Shown: in pieces, positions 1 to 10,046 of the stretch
Layout of the letters: every line of letters starts with the position of its first letter
How positions within the stretch are numbered: position 1 is the stretch's first letter
The notes under the pieces: model-generated
The model's database searches: none
Seen by the model: only the letters and a program-made list of their open reading frames with translations
Told to the model about the DNA's origin: nothing
NCBI GenBank assembly: GCA_012522855.1
Contig: JAAYJQ010000003.1
Span: 186,001 to 250,000, forward strand
DNA from: Bacteroidales bacterium
GTDB taxonomy: Bacteria; Bacteroidota; Bacteroidia; Bacteroidales; UBA932
Length of the DNA: 64,000 nt
Direction of reading: 5' to 3'
Position numbers and translations under genes: made by a program

Positions 1-552
1 CACCAACTTGCCGAAAAGCTCGCGTCCGGTTTCCTCGTCCAACTCGAACCATCGGCTGATGATGTGCAGTTTGGCGAGGTATGCCAGGATGGCGTGGATG
101 TCGAAATAATTGAAGGTGCTGATTTCGGAAATCTTCTCCCACATCAGAGCATCCAATCCCTTTTCCCGGGAAAGCAGATCCTGGGTGGAAAGGATGGCGT
201 CCAGACGGGCCGCTTCGGGAAATTCGCCGCTGCTGATCTGGATGGTGTCCTGGTCTGTCGGTCTCCCGAATGCCTTGTTAAGGAAACGTGCCTTGGCATT
301 GCGCACATGTAGGTCGAAGGTGAAATAATCCCGGAGGAAGGTGTTGTCTGAACGCAGGGCGGCTTCGTAGAATTCGGGAATCAGATTCTCATCCTTGAAA
401 CCGTCCAGAAGCGTTTGGATGATGTTTCGATCGGACTTGTCGCAATGGGAGACGATCCAGTCCAGATAGGTGTCGAACGTGGAATCTTCCGGGAATTTCC
501 AGTTCGGACTAAGGGCTGGAAGGGACGAGAGTATATACTCGTAATTCTTCAT
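1..552 (-). CDS. DUF2764 family protein of the V-type ATPase operon (3' end outside window)
   Basis: The first 184 codons of a gene that runs off the left edge. The product begins MKNYEYILSSLPALSPNW and is soluble, with no signal peptide or membrane segment in the visible part. This matches the small DUF2764 proteins encoded between the subunit E and subunit A genes of Bacteroidota V-type ATPase operons. Its ATG lies 3 bp after the stop of the subunit E gene, so the two are co-transcribed. Its biochemical role is unknown; an assembly or accessory function is inferred from position only. Confidence 0.8.
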   Translation of the reverse strand, partial: MKNYEYILSSLPALSPNWKFPEDSTFDTYLDWIVSHCDKSDRNIIQTLLDGFKDENLIPEFYEAALRSDNTFLRDYFTFDLHVRNAKARFLNKAFGRPTDQDTIQISSGEFPEAARLDAILSTQDLLSREKGLDALMWEKISEISTFNYFDIHAILAYLAKLHIISRWFELDEETGRELFGKLV

Positions 553-555
553 TCG

Positions 556-1164
556 TTATTGTTCGAACAGGATTTTGCGCGTGACGGGGCGGAGATAGTT
601 TCCGATGAGTTCCCGGAACGTGTCATCGGTGAAGCTGATGAAGTAGCCTCCTTCCTTCGGGCCGATGGTGAAACCGCCGGAAATCTTTTTCGAGAAGTTC
701 GCGGTGATACCGGTCTGGAGCTGCTTGGAGAGTTCTCCGGTGATGAAGGGCTCCAGTTGAGACCGAAGCGCTTCGGGAAGCACGACATCGAGGTCCACGG
801 CTCCTTCCGAACTGAACTTCCCGGCCACGGTCCGCAGCAACTCCTTGACAAAATCCGCGGAAGAAAGGGCGCTGGAGATTTCCTGGCCGGCGATTTTTCC
901 GATGACAAGGTTCTCGATGTCTTTCCGTGTCGCCTGGAGCGCCTGCGAAACGGCCATTCGGACGTCGCCTTCGACTTTGGATTTGTAATCCTCGGCCTCT
1001 TTCTTTGCCTGCTTGAGGATGGATTCCGCTTCTTTGCCGGCTTGTTCCAGGATTCGCTCTGATTCGGCATTGGCTTTTGCAAGAAGGGCTTCGCCTTCTT
1101 CTTTTCCCTTTGACAGACCTTCCTTGTAGAGTTTGTCCGTCAATTCCTGAAGTTTATTTTCCAT
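556..1164 (-). CDS. ntpE: V-type ATP synthase/ATPase subunit E
   Basis: A 202-residue protein. Residues 1-75 are a charged coiled coil rich in Lys, Glu and Ala; residues 85-202 form the compact C-terminal domain. This is the layout of subunit E, the peripheral stalk that ties the catalytic A3B3 head to the membrane part of V/A-type rotary ATPases. It appears to be the first gene of the operon: a promoter lies just upstream and DUF2764 follows after 3 bp. In anaerobic Bacteroidota these enzymes are thought to exchange ATP energy with a Na+ or H+ gradient, which fits the Na+-pumping decarboxylase encoded nearby. The ATG at 1164 is the first in frame after the promoter. Confidence 0.9.
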   Translation of the reverse strand: MENKLQELTDKLYKEGLSKGKEEGEALLAKANAESERILEQAGKEAESILKQAKKEAEDYKSKVEGDVRMAVSQALQATRKDIENLVIGKIAGQEISSALSSADFVKELLRTVAGKFSSEGAVDLDVVLPEALRSQLEPFITGELSKQLQTGITANFSKKISGGFTIGPKEGGYFISFTDDTFRELIGNYLRPVTRKILFEQ

Positions 1165-1205
1165 ATGTCGTAATTATGTTTCGCGGGCGCGATCACGCCG
1201 CCACG

Positions 1206-1234
1206 CAAATATATTAAAAAAACGGGGAAATCAA
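1206..1234 (-). promoter_or_regulatory. promoter of the V-type ATPase operon
   Basis: On the minus strand TATATTTG (1213-1206) matches the Bacteroidota -7 consensus TAnnTTTG. A TTG (1234-1232) lies 18 bp upstream as the -33 box. The start codon at 1164 leaves a leader of roughly 35 nt. Confidence 0.7.
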
Positions 1235-1268
1235 GAAAATTCGGGTCTTAATTTGTAAATTGTGGGTG

Positions 1269-2207
1269 TCAATCGGTCGAAAAGAAGCATTCTTTTAAGA
1301 TCTTGACGACGTTACGGGATTTGCCCATGGTATAGAAGTGGATGGCAGGGACCCCGTTCGCAAGCAGATCCTTCGTCTGCGCGATGCACCACTGGGTTCC
1401 GATTTCGTAGATCGCTTCCGTGTCGTCGCCGGCTTGGTCGACTTCCCGCGCCAATCCTTCCGGAAGATCGATGGAGAAAGTCCGCGGGAGCAGTTCCAGG
1501 TGCCTGCGGGTCGATAGGGGCTTGAGACCTGGGATGATCGGAACCGTGATGCCCGCAGCCCGGCACTTCTCCACGAAAGTGTAGTATCGGCTGTTGTCGA
1601 AAAACATCTGGGTGGTGACGTAGTCCGCTCCGGCATCTACCTTGGCTTTCAGCCGCAGGATATCCTGTTCGAGGTTGGGGGCTTCGAAATGTTTTTCGGG
1701 ATAGCCTGCCACGCCGATGCAGAAATGCCGGACGCCCTCTCCGAAGCTCCGGATCGCCTGCACCAGCTCGTTGGCATGGCTGAATCCGCCGGGGGTGGGG
1801 GTGAACCGTTTTTCTCCGCTGATGGTGTCTCCGCGCAGCGCCATGATGTTCTCGATCCCCATGAAGATCAGGTCGTAGAGCTGATACTCAATTTCGTCGG
1901 CCGTCGCGCCGCCGCAGAGAATGTGGGGCACCACTTCCACCTCCGGATAGCGGGCCATGACAGTGGCGCAGACCGCTGTCTGGCTGACGCTCCGGCGCGC
2001 GAGATGCTTGGTGAAGGACCCGTCTTTCTCCTGACGGAAAGTGAAATCGTCCCGGTGGCGGGTTACGTTCAGGAATTTCGGCTTGAGCTCCATCAGGGGC
2101 GCGATCCGCTCAAGCAGTTCCTCCTTGTCGAGCCCGGTCTCGGGAGGCACGACCTCCAGAGAGAAGAAAGGCTTCGGGCTGGATTGGATGATGTCTATGA
2201 TTTTCAT
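1269..2207 (-). CDS. metF: methylenetetrahydrofolate reductase
   Basis: A 312-residue TIM-barrel flavoprotein that reduces 5,10-methylene-THF to 5-methyl-THF, the methyl donor for the adjacent MetH. The N-terminal FFSLEVVPPE carries the catalytic Glu of the family, and NVTRHRDDF and ALRGD are typical folate/FAD-site segments. Length is usual for bacterial MetF. The gene starts 1 bp after the metH stop, so metH-metF form a two-gene unit covering methyl-THF formation and its use. The start MKIIDII gives the expected short N-terminus. Confidence 0.95.
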   Translation of the reverse strand: MKIIDIIQSSPKPFFSLEVVPPETGLDKEELLERIAPLMELKPKFLNVTRHRDDFTFRQEKDGSFTKHLARRSVSQTAVCATVMARYPEVEVVPHILCGGATADEIEYQLYDLIFMGIENIMALRGDTISGEKRFTPTPGGFSHANELVQAIRSFGEGVRHFCIGVAGYPEKHFEAPNLEQDILRLKAKVDAGADYVTTQMFFDNSRYYTFVEKCRAAGITVPIIPGLKPLSTRRHLELLPRTFSIDLPEGLAREVDQAGDDTEAIYEIGTQWCIAQTKDLLANGVPAIHFYTMGKSRNVVKILKECFFSTD

Positions 2208-2208
2208 C

Positions 2209-5200
2209 TTACAGAATATTTCCTAATAATTTCCGCGCTTCATCCGCTTGCATGCCGCGCATCGAAGCGTATCGTTCCAGTTGTTCCCGGCCGACGTTCC
2301 GGATCTCGGGATAAGACGCTTCGGGATGCATGAATATGAGTCCGCAGATGCTTGCGTCCGGGATCATCGCGTAACTTTCAGTCAGGCGGATTCCCAGCCT
2401 GTCCCCGTCGGGCAGCAGGTCGAGGATGTCCCGCTTCAGGCTGTGGTCGGGACAGCTCGCGTACCCGGCGGCCGGTTTCACGATGCGGATGCCGGGTCTG
2501 TGGATCCGGGCGGCTATCCAGTCGTCGAGCCAGGCGGAAGCAGCTTCAGCGAGGGTGACCCGGACGGCGCGCTCCATCATTCCGTCGTAACCGTCCTTCC
2601 CCGGCGTGCCTTTCTGGTGAACGCAGAGCGCAAACATGCCGAAAGGGGAGCGGAAGCCCCTGCTCTTGTCGGGAACGAAGTCACAGAGGCTCCCCATCTC
2701 GCCGTCCTCCTGCCGGAGCATCGGAAGACGGATCCCATCCGCTCGGAGGCAGTCCGCTTCGGACCATCCCTCGCAGAACCGGGCCGAGAGCAGAATCTCC
2801 GCCCCGCCCTCCACGAACCGGTCCAGCACCTTCCTTCCTTCTTCCTGAATATTCATGACTTCCCTGCTTTCAGAAAGTCGCGCGTCGTATTTGAAGCCCC
2901 ATACCGCCAGGAACATTTTCCAGTCAAAGCGAGCGGCGACTTCCTCTGCCGGAATCGTCTGCGCCGGGATGTCCGAGAAGGAATATTCCTCCTTTCGGAG
3001 ATAACTTCCGTCCGGGAAGCGACGCTCCCGTCCTCCATGGGCAAGGGATTTTTCCCGCTGTTCGTAGATCGTCCGGAGTCGTTCCTGCGCCGCATGTTGC
3101 TCGGCTTCGAAGGCGGTCCGGTTCCGGAGGCAGCGCGTAGCCATGACGGCGCTGGCCGAGGCGTCGCCGCCATGGAATACGTGTCGGTAGCGCGGAGCCA
3201 GCTTCACGGCCGTGTGAAGGTCCGACGTTGTGGCGCCCCCGACGAACAGGGGGGTATCCATGTTCCGGGCCGCCATTTCCGCGCAGAGTTCTTCCATTTG
3301 GAAAAGAGAAGGGGTGATCAGTCCGCTGACGGCGATGAGATCCGCTCCTTCCCGCTCCGCCTCGGCGAGGATCGTCTCCTTGTCGACCATCACGCCCAGG
3401 TCTTTGACCGAGAATCCGTTGCAGGTCAGCACGATTCCGGTGATGTTCTTGCCGATGTCGTGGACATCTCCCTTGACGGTCGCGAGGATGACTTTCGGTT
3501 TGTTGGTAGCCGGGCCAGCGTCATCCGCCTCCATATACGGCTCCAGGATCGCCACCGCCGCACGCATGACGCGGGCCGACTTGACCACCTGGGGAAGAAA
3601 CATCTTGCCTGCCGCGAACAGGGTGCCCACGCGTTCCATCCCTGCCATCAAAGGGCCTTCGATGACTTCCACGGCCTTGCCGAGTTTTCCCAGGCATTCG
3701 CGCACATCCGCTTCAAGATGGTTTTCATCTCCCTTCACGAGGGCATCGCTCAACCGTTCTTCTACACTTGCGTCCGCTCGGGAATCCGGCCGCATGGCCT
3801 TCGGGTAGGCTTCCGGTTGCGGACGGGACTCCACGATGGCGCGCGCCTTCTCGATCAGGCGTTCAGCGGCTCCGGGATCCCGATCGAGGATGACATCCTC
3901 TACGGCTTTCAATAGTCCGGGCTCGATCTCGTCGTAGATTTGCAGCATCCCGGGATTCACGATCCCCATGTCCAGTCCGGCGCGGACGGCATGGTAGAGA
4001 AAGACCGCGTGCATGGCTTCCCTGACCGGGTTGTTACCCCGAAAAGCGAAACTTAGATTCGAAATTCCGCCCGAGGTCCGGGCACCGGGCAGATTGCGCT
4101 TGATCCAACGGACCGCTTCGATGAAATCGACGGCATACCGGCTGTGTTCTTCTATGCCGGTCCCGATGGAAAGCACGTTGCAGTCAAAAATGATATCTTC
4201 CGCGGGAATGCCGGCTTCGGTCAGGAGTTTGTACGCGCGCCGGCAGATCGCGATCTTCCGGTCCAGGGTGGTCGCTTGTCCCGCTTCGTCGAAGGCCATG
4301 ACCACCATAGCAGCTCCCAGGGCATGAATCTCCCGGGCTTTCCGCAGGAATTCCCCTTCGCCTTCCTTCAGGCTGATTGAATTGACGATGGATTTCCCCT
4401 GGGCATTCAGGAGGCCGGCCCGGATCGTTTCCCAACGGGAAGAGTCGATCATCAGGGCCGCTCGCGCGACGGCGGGATCGTTCTGCGCGTACCGGATGAA
4501 GGTCACTATCTCTTTTTCGCTGTCCAGCATCGCATCGTCCATGTTGATGTCGATGATGCTTGCCCCGTTTTCAATCTGATCCGCTGCGACCTGAAGGGCG
4601 GCTTTGTAGTCACGCTCGGCGATCAGCCTGGCGAATTTGCGGGATCCGGCGACATTGGTCCTTTCCCCGACATTTGTGAAATTGCGGGATTCGAGGTCGA
4701 TTTCAACGGTTTCCAAGCCGCATACCGTCAGCATGTTCCGACGTTGCGGAAGGGGTCTGGGAGGGATGTCGCGCACGGCCGTCGCCAGGGCGCGGATGTG
4801 GTCGGCCGTGGTTCCGCAGCAGCCGCCGACAAGATTCACGATGCCTTCGGCAAAGTCCGCAGGCCGTGCCAGCGCCCGCATGTCGCCGGCCATCCGCTCA
4901 GGGGTTTCATCATACTGTCCCATTTCGTTCGGCAATCCGGCGTTCGGGTAGCAGAGCACCGGAAATTCACTGAAACGGGCGATTTCGCGGACGAGCGGCG
5001 CCAGGTCCCGGGCTCCGAGCGAACAGTTCACGCCGAAAGCCAGCAGAGGGGCGTGCCGGACCGAGGTATAGAAGGCTTCCAAGGTCTGTCCTGTCAGAGT
5101 CCTGCCGCTCCGATCACTTACTGAAACGCTGATTATCAGCGGAATATCCTTTGTTGCTTCCTGTATCGCATAAATCGCTGCCTTGGTGTTTAAGGCATCG

Positions 5201-5700
5201 AAGCAGGTCTCCAGGAGCAGTAGATCCACCCCTCCGCTTGCGAGGGCTTCGGCCTGTTCGGCATAGGCTTGCACAAAATCATCGAACGACAAAGTACGCG
5301 CGTCCGGACGGTCCGGGTCTTGGCCGAGCGTCAACGATTTGCCGGTCGGTCCCATGCTTCCGGCCACCAGGACGCGACGTCCCGACGAACGCGCGGCCTC
5401 GTCCGCGACCTCCCTTGCGATCCGCGCTCCTTCCCGTGACATGGAAGCGGCCAGCTCGGGACAGCCATATTCCAGCTGGGAAATCCGGTTCGCCCCGAAC
5501 GTGTTGGTTTCGAGGATGTCCGCTCCCGCGTCCGCGTATTCCCGATGGATGGAAGCGATGATTTCGCGACAGGTCAGGTTCAGCCGGTCGTTGTTGCCGT
5601 CGGTCTTGATATCTCCTCCGGAAGCGTAGCGCTGGATCATGGTACCCATCGCCCCGTCCAGGATCAGGATCCTGCGCGTGAATATTCCTTCGTCTATCAT
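2209..5700 (-). CDS. metH: cobalamin-dependent methionine synthase
   Basis: 1163 residues with the full MetH layout. The homocysteine-binding barrel (about 1-310) has zinc-ligand cysteines in FGVNCS and GGCCGTT. The methyl-THF barrel (about 340-600) begins at [16 protein letters not shown]. The cobalamin cap and Rossmann domain (about 640-870) carry the lower-ligand motif DVHDIG. The C-terminal reactivation domain (about 890-1163) contains GYASCPDHS, the AdoMet-binding region. It transfers a methyl group from methyl-THF through methylcobalamin to homocysteine. No cobalamin riboswitch precedes it, because the predicted leader is only about 10 nt. No metE is seen in the window. Confidence 0.97.
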   Translation of the reverse strand: MIDEGIFTRRILILDGAMGTMIQRYASGGDIKTDGNNDRLNLTCREIIASIHREYADAGADILETNTFGANRISQLEYGCPELAASMSREGARIAREVADEAARSSGRRVLVAGSMGPTGKSLTLGQDPDRPDARTLSFDDFVQAYAEQAEALASGGVDLLLLETCFDALNTKAAIYAIQEATKDIPLIISVSVSDRSGRTLTGQTLEAFYTSVRHAPLLAFGVNCSLGARDLAPLVREIARFSEFPVLCYPNAGLPNEMGQYDETPERMAGDMRALARPADFAEGIVNLVGGCCGTTADHIRALATAVRDIPPRPLPQRRNMLTVCGLETVEIDLESRNFTNVGERTNVAGSRKFARLIAERDYKAALQVAADQIENGASIIDINMDDAMLDSEKEIVTFIRYAQNDPAVARAALMIDSSRWETIRAGLLNAQGKSIVNSISLKEGEGEFLRKAREIHALGAAMVVMAFDEAGQATTLDRKIAICRRAYKLLTEAGIPAEDIIFDCNVLSIGTGIEEHSRYAVDFIEAVRWIKRNLPGARTSGGISNLSFAFRGNNPVREAMHAVFLYHAVRAGLDMGIVNPGMLQIYDEIEPGLLKAVEDVILDRDPGAAERLIEKARAIVESRPQPEAYPKAMRPDSRADASVEERLSDALVKGDENHLEADVRECLGKLGKAVEVIEGPLMAGMERVGTLFAAGKMFLPQVVKSARVMRAAVAILEPYMEADDAGPATNKPKVILATVKGDVHDIGKNITGIVLTCNGFSVKDLGVMVDKETILAEAEREGADLIAVSGLITPSLFQMEELCAEMAARNMDTPLFVGGATTSDLHTAVKLAPRYRHVFHGGDASASAVMATRCLRNRTAFEAEQHAAQERLRTIYEQREKSLAHGGRERRFPDGSYLRKEEYSFSDIPAQTIPAEEVAARFDWKMFLAVWGFKYDARLSESREVMNIQEEGRKVLDRFVEGGAEILLSARFCEGWSEADCLRADGIRLPMLRQEDGEMGSLCDFVPDKSRGFRSPFGMFALCVHQKGTPGKDGYDGMMERAVRVTLAEAASAWLDDWIAARIHRPGIRIVKPAAGYASCPDHSLKRDILDLLPDGDRLGIRLTESYAMIPDASICGLIFMHPEASYPEIRNVGREQLERYASMRGMQADEARKLLGNIL

Positions 5701-5716
5701 ATAAGTCCGTTCCGTG

Positions 5717-5749
5717 CAAACTTACGCAAAAGAACAAAAAATCACAAAA
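5717..5749 (-). promoter_or_regulatory. metH-metF promoter
   Basis: Minus-strand TAAGTTTG (5724-5717) is a perfect -7 box. The -33 element CTTTTG (TTG at 5747-5745) lies 20 bp upstream and coincides with the T-rich tail of the preceding terminator. The transcript should begin about 10 nt before the ATG at 5700, too short for a riboswitch. Confidence 0.7.
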
Positions 5750-5787
5750 GGAATCGGGGTGGCCGAAAAGAAATTTCGGCCACCCCG
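5745..5787 (-). terminator. intrinsic terminator of the methylmalonyl-CoA decarboxylase operon
   Basis: A perfect 14-bp stem pairs 5755-5768 with 5774-5787 around a 5-nt loop. On the minus strand it is followed by a T-rich tract (ATTCCTTTTG). It lies directly after the stop of the beta-subunit gene, the last of the four-gene operon. Confidence 0.85.
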
Positions 5788-5823
5788 TTCCGCTTGCGAA
5801 AATTATGATCCGGTTACGCCGGA

Positions 5824-6966
5824 CTACCCAAGGAAACTGAGCAGGATTCCTGCGGCGACCGCGGATCCGATCACACCGGCCACGTTCGGTCCCATGGCAT
5901 GCATCAGCAGGTGGTTGTTCGGGTCGAATTCGAGGCCGACCATCTGCGAGACACGGGCGCTTTCCGGCACTGCGGACACGCCTGCGTTGCCGATCAGCGG
6001 ATTAATCTTCCGGTCTCCGCGGAGGAAGAGGTTCCAGAACTTCACGAACAACACGCCGCAGGCGGTCGCGATGATAAAGGAGGCCAAACCTAGACCGAAA
6101 ATCTTGACCGATTCGCCGGTCAGGAACTTGTCGGCTTGGGTGGAAGCGCCGACGGTCAAGCCGACGAGGATCGTAACCGTGTCCACAAAGGGACCGCTGG
6201 CGGTTACAGCGAGACGGCGGGTGACGCCGCTTTCTTTCAGTAGGTTTCCGAAGAATAGCATGCCCAGCAACGGAAGTGCGGACGGCACGATGAAGGCCGT
6301 GAGGAGGAAGCCGATGATCGGGAACAAGATTTTCTCTTTCTGCTGGACGCGGCGGGGAGAGGGCATCCGGATGAGACGTTCTTTCTTCGTGGTAAGAAGC
6401 AGCATGACCGGGCGCTGGATCAACGGAACGAGGGCCATGTAGGAATACGCGCTCACGGCGATAGCGCCCATGAGGTCGGGGGCGAGTTTCGAGGAGAGGA
6501 AGATGGCTGTCGGGCCGTCCGCCCCGCCGATGATGCCGATCGCTCCGGCCTGGTTGGGATCAAAACCCATCGTCAGGCCAAGCAGATAGGCACCGAAGAT
6601 GCCCAACTGGGCCACAGCGCCGATGAGCATCAGCCGCGGTTGCGAAATTAAGGCAGAAAAGTCAGTCATGGCTCCGATCCCCAGGAAAATGAGCGGGGGA
6701 TACCAGCCTTGCTTGACACCTTGGTAAAGCGTGTTCAAGACTGAACCGTCTTCGTAGATTCCAATGCCCAAGCCGGGGAACATCGGGATGTTGCCGATGA
6801 TCATTCCGAAGCCGATCGGAATCAGCAGGAGCGGCTCCCATTTTTTCCAGATGGCGAGGGTGATGAATCCGATTCCGACCAAAATCATTACTAGATTCAG
6901 CCAACTCACATTGGCAAATCCGGTATAATGCCAAAATTGCTCAAGGCTTTCTAAGATGGTGTTCAT
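5824..6966 (-). CDS. mmdB: Na+-pumping carboxyl-CoA decarboxylase beta subunit (membrane)
   Basis: 380 residues, very hydrophobic, with about ten membrane segments. It belongs to the OadB/MmdB/GcdB family, which decarboxylates carboxybiotin while exporting Na+. GAIGIIGGADGPTAIFLSSK is the family's conserved segment with the functional Asp. The C-terminus matches the usual conserved HAMGPNVAGVIGSAVAAG. It is last in the operon, 4 bp after the biotin carrier gene. Substrate specificity (methylmalonyl-CoA rather than oxaloacetate) is inferred from the carboxyltransferase gene in the operon. Confidence 0.93.
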   Translation of the reverse strand: MNTILESLEQFWHYTGFANVSWLNLVMILVGIGFITLAIWKKWEPLLLIPIGFGMIIGNIPMFPGLGIGIYEDGSVLNTLYQGVKQGWYPPLIFLGIGAMTDFSALISQPRLMLIGAVAQLGIFGAYLLGLTMGFDPNQAGAIGIIGGADGPTAIFLSSKLAPDLMGAIAVSAYSYMALVPLIQRPVMLLLTTKKERLIRMPSPRRVQQKEKILFPIIGFLLTAFIVPSALPLLGMLFFGNLLKESGVTRRLAVTASGPFVDTVTILVGLTVGASTQADKFLTGESVKIFGLGLASFIIATACGVLFVKFWNLFLRGDRKINPLIGNAGVSAVPESARVSQMVGLEFDPNNHLLMHAMGPNVAGVIGSAVAAGILLSFLG

Positions 6967-6970
6967 TCCC

Positions 6971-7408
6971 TCAGCCGATCTTTACGATAGGGTCACCTTC
7001 CAGCACCGAATCGCCTTTGTTCACGATCACGGCGGTAACCGTACCGGCCTCGGGGGCCTGGATTTCATTCTCCATCTTCATGGCTTCGATAACTGCAACC
7101 TTTTGGCCCGTCTTCACTACGTCGCCGACCTTCACAGATACTTCGATGATCACACCGGGGAGCGGAGATTCCACGGCCTTGCCTTCTCCGGCGGGCTTTG
7201 CTTCAGGTGCGGCAGCGGGAGGAGCAGGGCTTGCTGCAGGGGTAGCGGCTGAAGCTGCGGCGGGGACTCCGGCACTGGCAGCGGGAGCATTTTCCATCTC
7301 CACTTGATAGCTCATTCCGTTGACGACTACGTCGGCGTGTTGGCCCTGCACCGATTGAATGGTCACGTTGTATTCGTTGCCGTTGATCTTGAATTTGTAC
7401 TCTTTCAT
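6971..7408 (-). CDS. mmdC: biotin carboxyl carrier subunit of methylmalonyl-CoA decarboxylase
   Basis: 145 residues in three parts: a short N-terminal domain (1-40), an Ala/Pro-rich flexible linker (about 42-78), and a biotinyl domain (80-145). Lys111 in EAMKMEN is the biotinylation site. The carrier takes the carboxyl group from methylmalonyl-CoA at the alpha subunit to the membrane beta subunit. The swinging Ala/Pro linker is typical of the decarboxylase gamma/delta subunits. It sits between the gamma-like and beta genes. Confidence 0.93.
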   Translation of the reverse strand: MKEYKFKINGNEYNVTIQSVQGQHADVVVNGMSYQVEMENAPAASAGVPAAASAATPAASPAPPAAAPEAKPAGEGKAVESPLPGVIIEVSVKVGDVVKTGQKVAVIEAMKMENEIQAPEAGTVTAVIVNKGDSVLEGDPIVKIG

Positions 7409-7441
7409 ATTACCATTTGTTAAGATTCGTTTTTATTAAAA

Positions 7442-8356
7442 TTACCGGACAGATTTTCTGAAGGTCAAGGATTTGTTGTTCCAACCGGATTGTCCGGAGG
7501 GTTTGATCGTGATCACGAAACTTTCACTGTCATGCACCCTGCCTTCCAAGTAGTCATGCAGGGCCAGCGCGATCGCAGCATTGACTTCGCCTCCCAATTC
7601 CTGCCGAATCGCCATCGCAATAACGGCGACGACTTCAGGAGACGGGGCACCGGCCGCGGAGGCCTTGCGTGCTGACGGGATGCCGGAAGTCTTCTTTCCT
7701 ACATTGCCCATCCAGCCGAAGATGAAGGCGAGGATGACCAGCGAGATGAACACCGTGATGACCGAAATCATCGTCAGAATCCATCCGCCGGGGTCCCGGA
7801 CCTTCATGGTCTCGCTCTTGGTCATGAGATGGAGATCGCCGTTGTAGGAAGCGGGGGTCGGATCCGCGTTGTTCTTGGTTTCGAACTCCATCTTCTTGAT
7901 CCCGATAGGAATCCTCATGACGGATCTGTCCGCCTGCAGGTCGGCAGGAATCTCCATGGTGTCGAGTATCGTCTTGCCGTCATTGCTGACCAGATAGAGG
8001 ACTGCGCCTCTTCGGAGCGTGAAATTGGTGTAGTAGGTTCCCTGTGACGCATTCCCGCTCGCATAGAACACTACGCTTTGGCGCGGCCCGATGCTCGTGG
8101 AATTGTCAGCCGTAGGAATATGGAACTTTTTCAAGTCGGAAGGGTCGTCCGAAAGGTAGCACCCTCCGAATTGCACGGTCCCGTAGGAGGTGTTGAAAAT
8201 TTCGATCCATCCGTTCCGCCGGCCGAAGTCGTCGATCAGACCGCTGGTGTTCTCGACCAGGATCTCGCTGATCCTCAAGTCTATGAGATTCTGCGCGGGA
8301 AGGCTCCAGCCGAACAGCAGAAGAAGGGAAGGGAATACTATCTTTTTGAAAATCAT
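7442..8356 (-). CDS. OadG-type (gamma) decarboxylase subunit with an N-terminal lamin-tail domain
   Basis: 304 residues. Residues 1-22 are a signal peptide. Residues about 24-145 form a lamin-tail-like beta-sandwich (RISEILVENTSG, GWIEIFNTS, GGCYLSDDPSDLKKF, VVFYASG). Residues 191-214 are a membrane helix. The cytoplasmic tail 240-304 matches the OadG_gamma C-terminal pattern (VVAVIAMAIRQEL, ALHDYL, SFVITIK). It should anchor the alpha and biotin subunits to the membrane while displaying the lamin-tail domain in the periplasm. The gene lies 26 bp after the alpha subunit gene, inside the operon. The partner or ligand of the lamin-tail domain is unknown. Confidence 0.82.
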   Translation of the reverse strand: MIFKKIVFPSLLLLFGWSLPAQNLIDLRISEILVENTSGLIDDFGRRNGWIEIFNTSYGTVQFGGCYLSDDPSDLKKFHIPTADNSTSIGPRQSVVFYASGNASQGTYYTNFTLRRGAVLYLVSNDGKTILDTMEIPADLQADRSVMRIPIGIKKMEFETKNNADPTPASYNGDLHLMTKSETMKVRDPGGWILTMISVITVFISLVILAFIFGWMGNVGKKTSGIPSARKASAAGAPSPEVVAVIAMAIRQELGGEVNAAIALALHDYLEGRVHDSESFVITIKPSGQSGWNNKSLTFRKSVR

Positions 8357-8382
8357 TGGATCAGGTATTGCATTCAGATTTC

Positions 8383-9945
8383 CTACAGAGGCAGATTGTC
8401 ATGCTTCTTCGCCGGGAGGCTCTGCTTCTTGCCGGCGAGTTGCTCCAAGGCTCGGATGACCCGGAACCGGGTGTTGCGCGGTTCGATGACATCGTCGATG
8501 TAGCCTTTCTGAGCGGCCTGATAGGGGTTGCTGAAAAGTTCGTCGTATTCTGCCTTCTTTTCGGCTTGGATCCTCTGCCGTTCGGCAGGATCCTCGACCG
8601 CTTTGATCTCTTTGGAATACAGTACGCTGACCGCTCCTTCCGCGCCCATTACGGCGATTTCGGCGGATGGCCAGGCGTAGTTGAGATCCCCGCGAAGCTG
8701 TTTGCAGCTCATCACGATGTGCGAGCCACCGTAACTTTTGCGCAGGGTAACGGTCACCTTTGGAACCGTTGCCTCGCCGTAGGCATAGAGCAGCTTCGCG
8801 CCGTTCGTGATCACGGCGCCGTATTCCTGCTGGGTGCCGGGAAGGAAGCCGGGTACGTCTACCAGGGTCACGAGCGGAATGTTGAAGGCATCGCAGAAGC
8901 GCACGAAGCGCGCGGCTTTGCGGGATGCGTTGATGTCCAGCACGCCCGCCAATACCTTGGGTTGATTGGCGACAATGCCCACGCTACGGCCGTTCATATG
9001 CGCGAATCCGACGATTACATTCTTTGCGAAGTTCCCGTGGATTTCAAAAAATTTCCCGTCGTCCACGATGCTGCGGATCACGGCGTACATATCGTAGGGC
9101 TGGTTCGGATTGTCCGGGATGATTTCGTTGAGCGCGTCATCGACACGGCTCACCGGATCCCGGGTCGGCACGACCGGTGCATCCTCCATGTTGTTCTGGG
9201 GAATATAGCTGAGCAGTTCCTTGATGATCCGGATGCCGTCCTCCTCGTTCTCGGCGGCGAAATGCGCGACCCCGCTCTTTGAAGCGTGGACGCTGGCGCC
9301 GCCCAGTTCCTCCTGACTTACATCTTCCCCCAGAACGCTCTTGACGACGCCGGGGCCGGTCAAGAACATGTAGGAGGTATTCTTGACCATGACGATGAAG
9401 TCGGTGAGGGCAGGGGAGTATACGGCCCCGCCGGCGCAAGGGCCGAAGATTCCGGAAATCTGCGGGACGACCCCGGAACCGAGGATGTTCCGTTCGAAGA
9501 TTTCTCCGTAACCGGCCAGGGCGTCAATCCCTTCCTGGATCCGGGCACCGCCCGAGTCGTTGAGCCCGATGCAGGGGGCTCCGTTGCGGACGGCCATGTC
9601 CATGACCTTGCAAATTTTCTCGGACATCGTCTTCGAAAGTGATCCGCCGGAAACGGTGAAATCCTGCGCGTAGACATAGACAAGCCGACCGTCGATCGTG
9701 CCCTGTCCGGTCACGACGCCGTCGCCGTCGAAACGCTGCTTCTCCATGTCGAAGTTCGTGCAGCGGTGCTGGACGAACATGTCGTATTCTTCGAAACTCC
9801 CTTCGTCAAGCAGCATGGCGAGCCGCTCGCGCGCCGTGTACTTGCCTTTCTGGTGCTGGGCGTCAATCCTTTTCCGGCCTCCGCCCAATTTAGCCGCCGC
9901 CCTGCGGTCGACAAGTTTCTTGATATTTTCCTGTTGGATGCTCAT
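8383..9945 (-). CDS. mmdA: methylmalonyl-CoA decarboxylase alpha subunit (carboxyltransferase)
   Basis: 520 residues of the acyl-CoA carboxyltransferase family (PCCB/MmdA), with two crotonase-like halves. The N-half has the acyl-CoA pocket segment [13 protein letters not shown] and [13 protein letters not shown]. The C-half has [15 protein letters not shown] and [10 protein letters not shown]. It moves the carboxyl group of (S)-methylmalonyl-CoA to biotin, giving propionyl-CoA, a step of succinate-to-propionate fermentation. It is first in the operon, with a promoter 24 bp upstream. Propionyl-CoA carboxylase beta is an alternative name for the same fold, but the Na+-pump neighbours favour the decarboxylase. 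Confidence 0.94.
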   Translation of the reverse strand: MSIQQENIKKLVDRRAAAKLGGGRKRIDAQHQKGKYTARERLAMLLDEGSFEEYDMFVQHRCTNFDMEKQRFDGDGVVTGQGTIDGRLVYVYAQDFTVSGGSLSKTMSEKICKVMDMAVRNGAPCIGLNDSGGARIQEGIDALAGYGEIFERNILGSGVVPQISGIFGPCAGGAVYSPALTDFIVMVKNTSYMFLTGPGVVKSVLGEDVSQEELGGASVHASKSGVAHFAAENEEDGIRIIKELLSYIPQNNMEDAPVVPTRDPVSRVDDALNEIIPDNPNQPYDMYAVIRSIVDDGKFFEIHGNFAKNVIVGFAHMNGRSVGIVANQPKVLAGVLDINASRKAARFVRFCDAFNIPLVTLVDVPGFLPGTQQEYGAVITNGAKLLYAYGEATVPKVTVTLRKSYGGSHIVMSCKQLRGDLNYAWPSAEIAVMGAEGAVSVLYSKEIKAVEDPAERQRIQAEKKAEYDELFSNPYQAAQKGYIDDVIEPRNTRFRVIRALEQLAGKKQSLPAKKHDNLPL

Positions 9946-9968
9946 AATAAATGCTGTTGAGTCGCGCG

Positions 9969-10000
9969 CAAATTTAATGAGTTTCTTGTATCATACCAAA
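9969..10000 (-). promoter_or_regulatory. promoter of the methylmalonyl-CoA decarboxylase operon
   Basis: Minus-strand TAAATTTG (9976-9969) lies 20 bp downstream of TTTG (10000-9997). The TTTG is the last part of the T-tract of the yebC terminator, so terminator and promoter overlap. Confidence 0.75.
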
Positions 10001-10023
10001 AAAAAGCAGCCCGCGCGGACTGC
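9998..10023 (-). terminator. intrinsic terminator downstream of yebC
   Basis: On the minus strand GCAGTCC pairs with GGGCTGC (10023-10006) around a GCGC loop, followed by eight T (10005-9998). It lies 24 bp past the yebC stop. Confidence 0.88.
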
Positions 10024-10046
10024 CTAAATGGTTTTAATGCAAAAAA

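Noticed and set aside
2248..3915. A 555-codon open frame antisense to metH
   Set aside because: It lies wholly on the complement of the MetH coding frame, has no start signals or family pattern, and arises from GC-rich codon bias.
5701..5823. Possible cobalamin or SAM riboswitch before metH
   Set aside because: The only structure is the 14-bp terminator of the upstream operon, and the predicted metH leader is about 10 nt.
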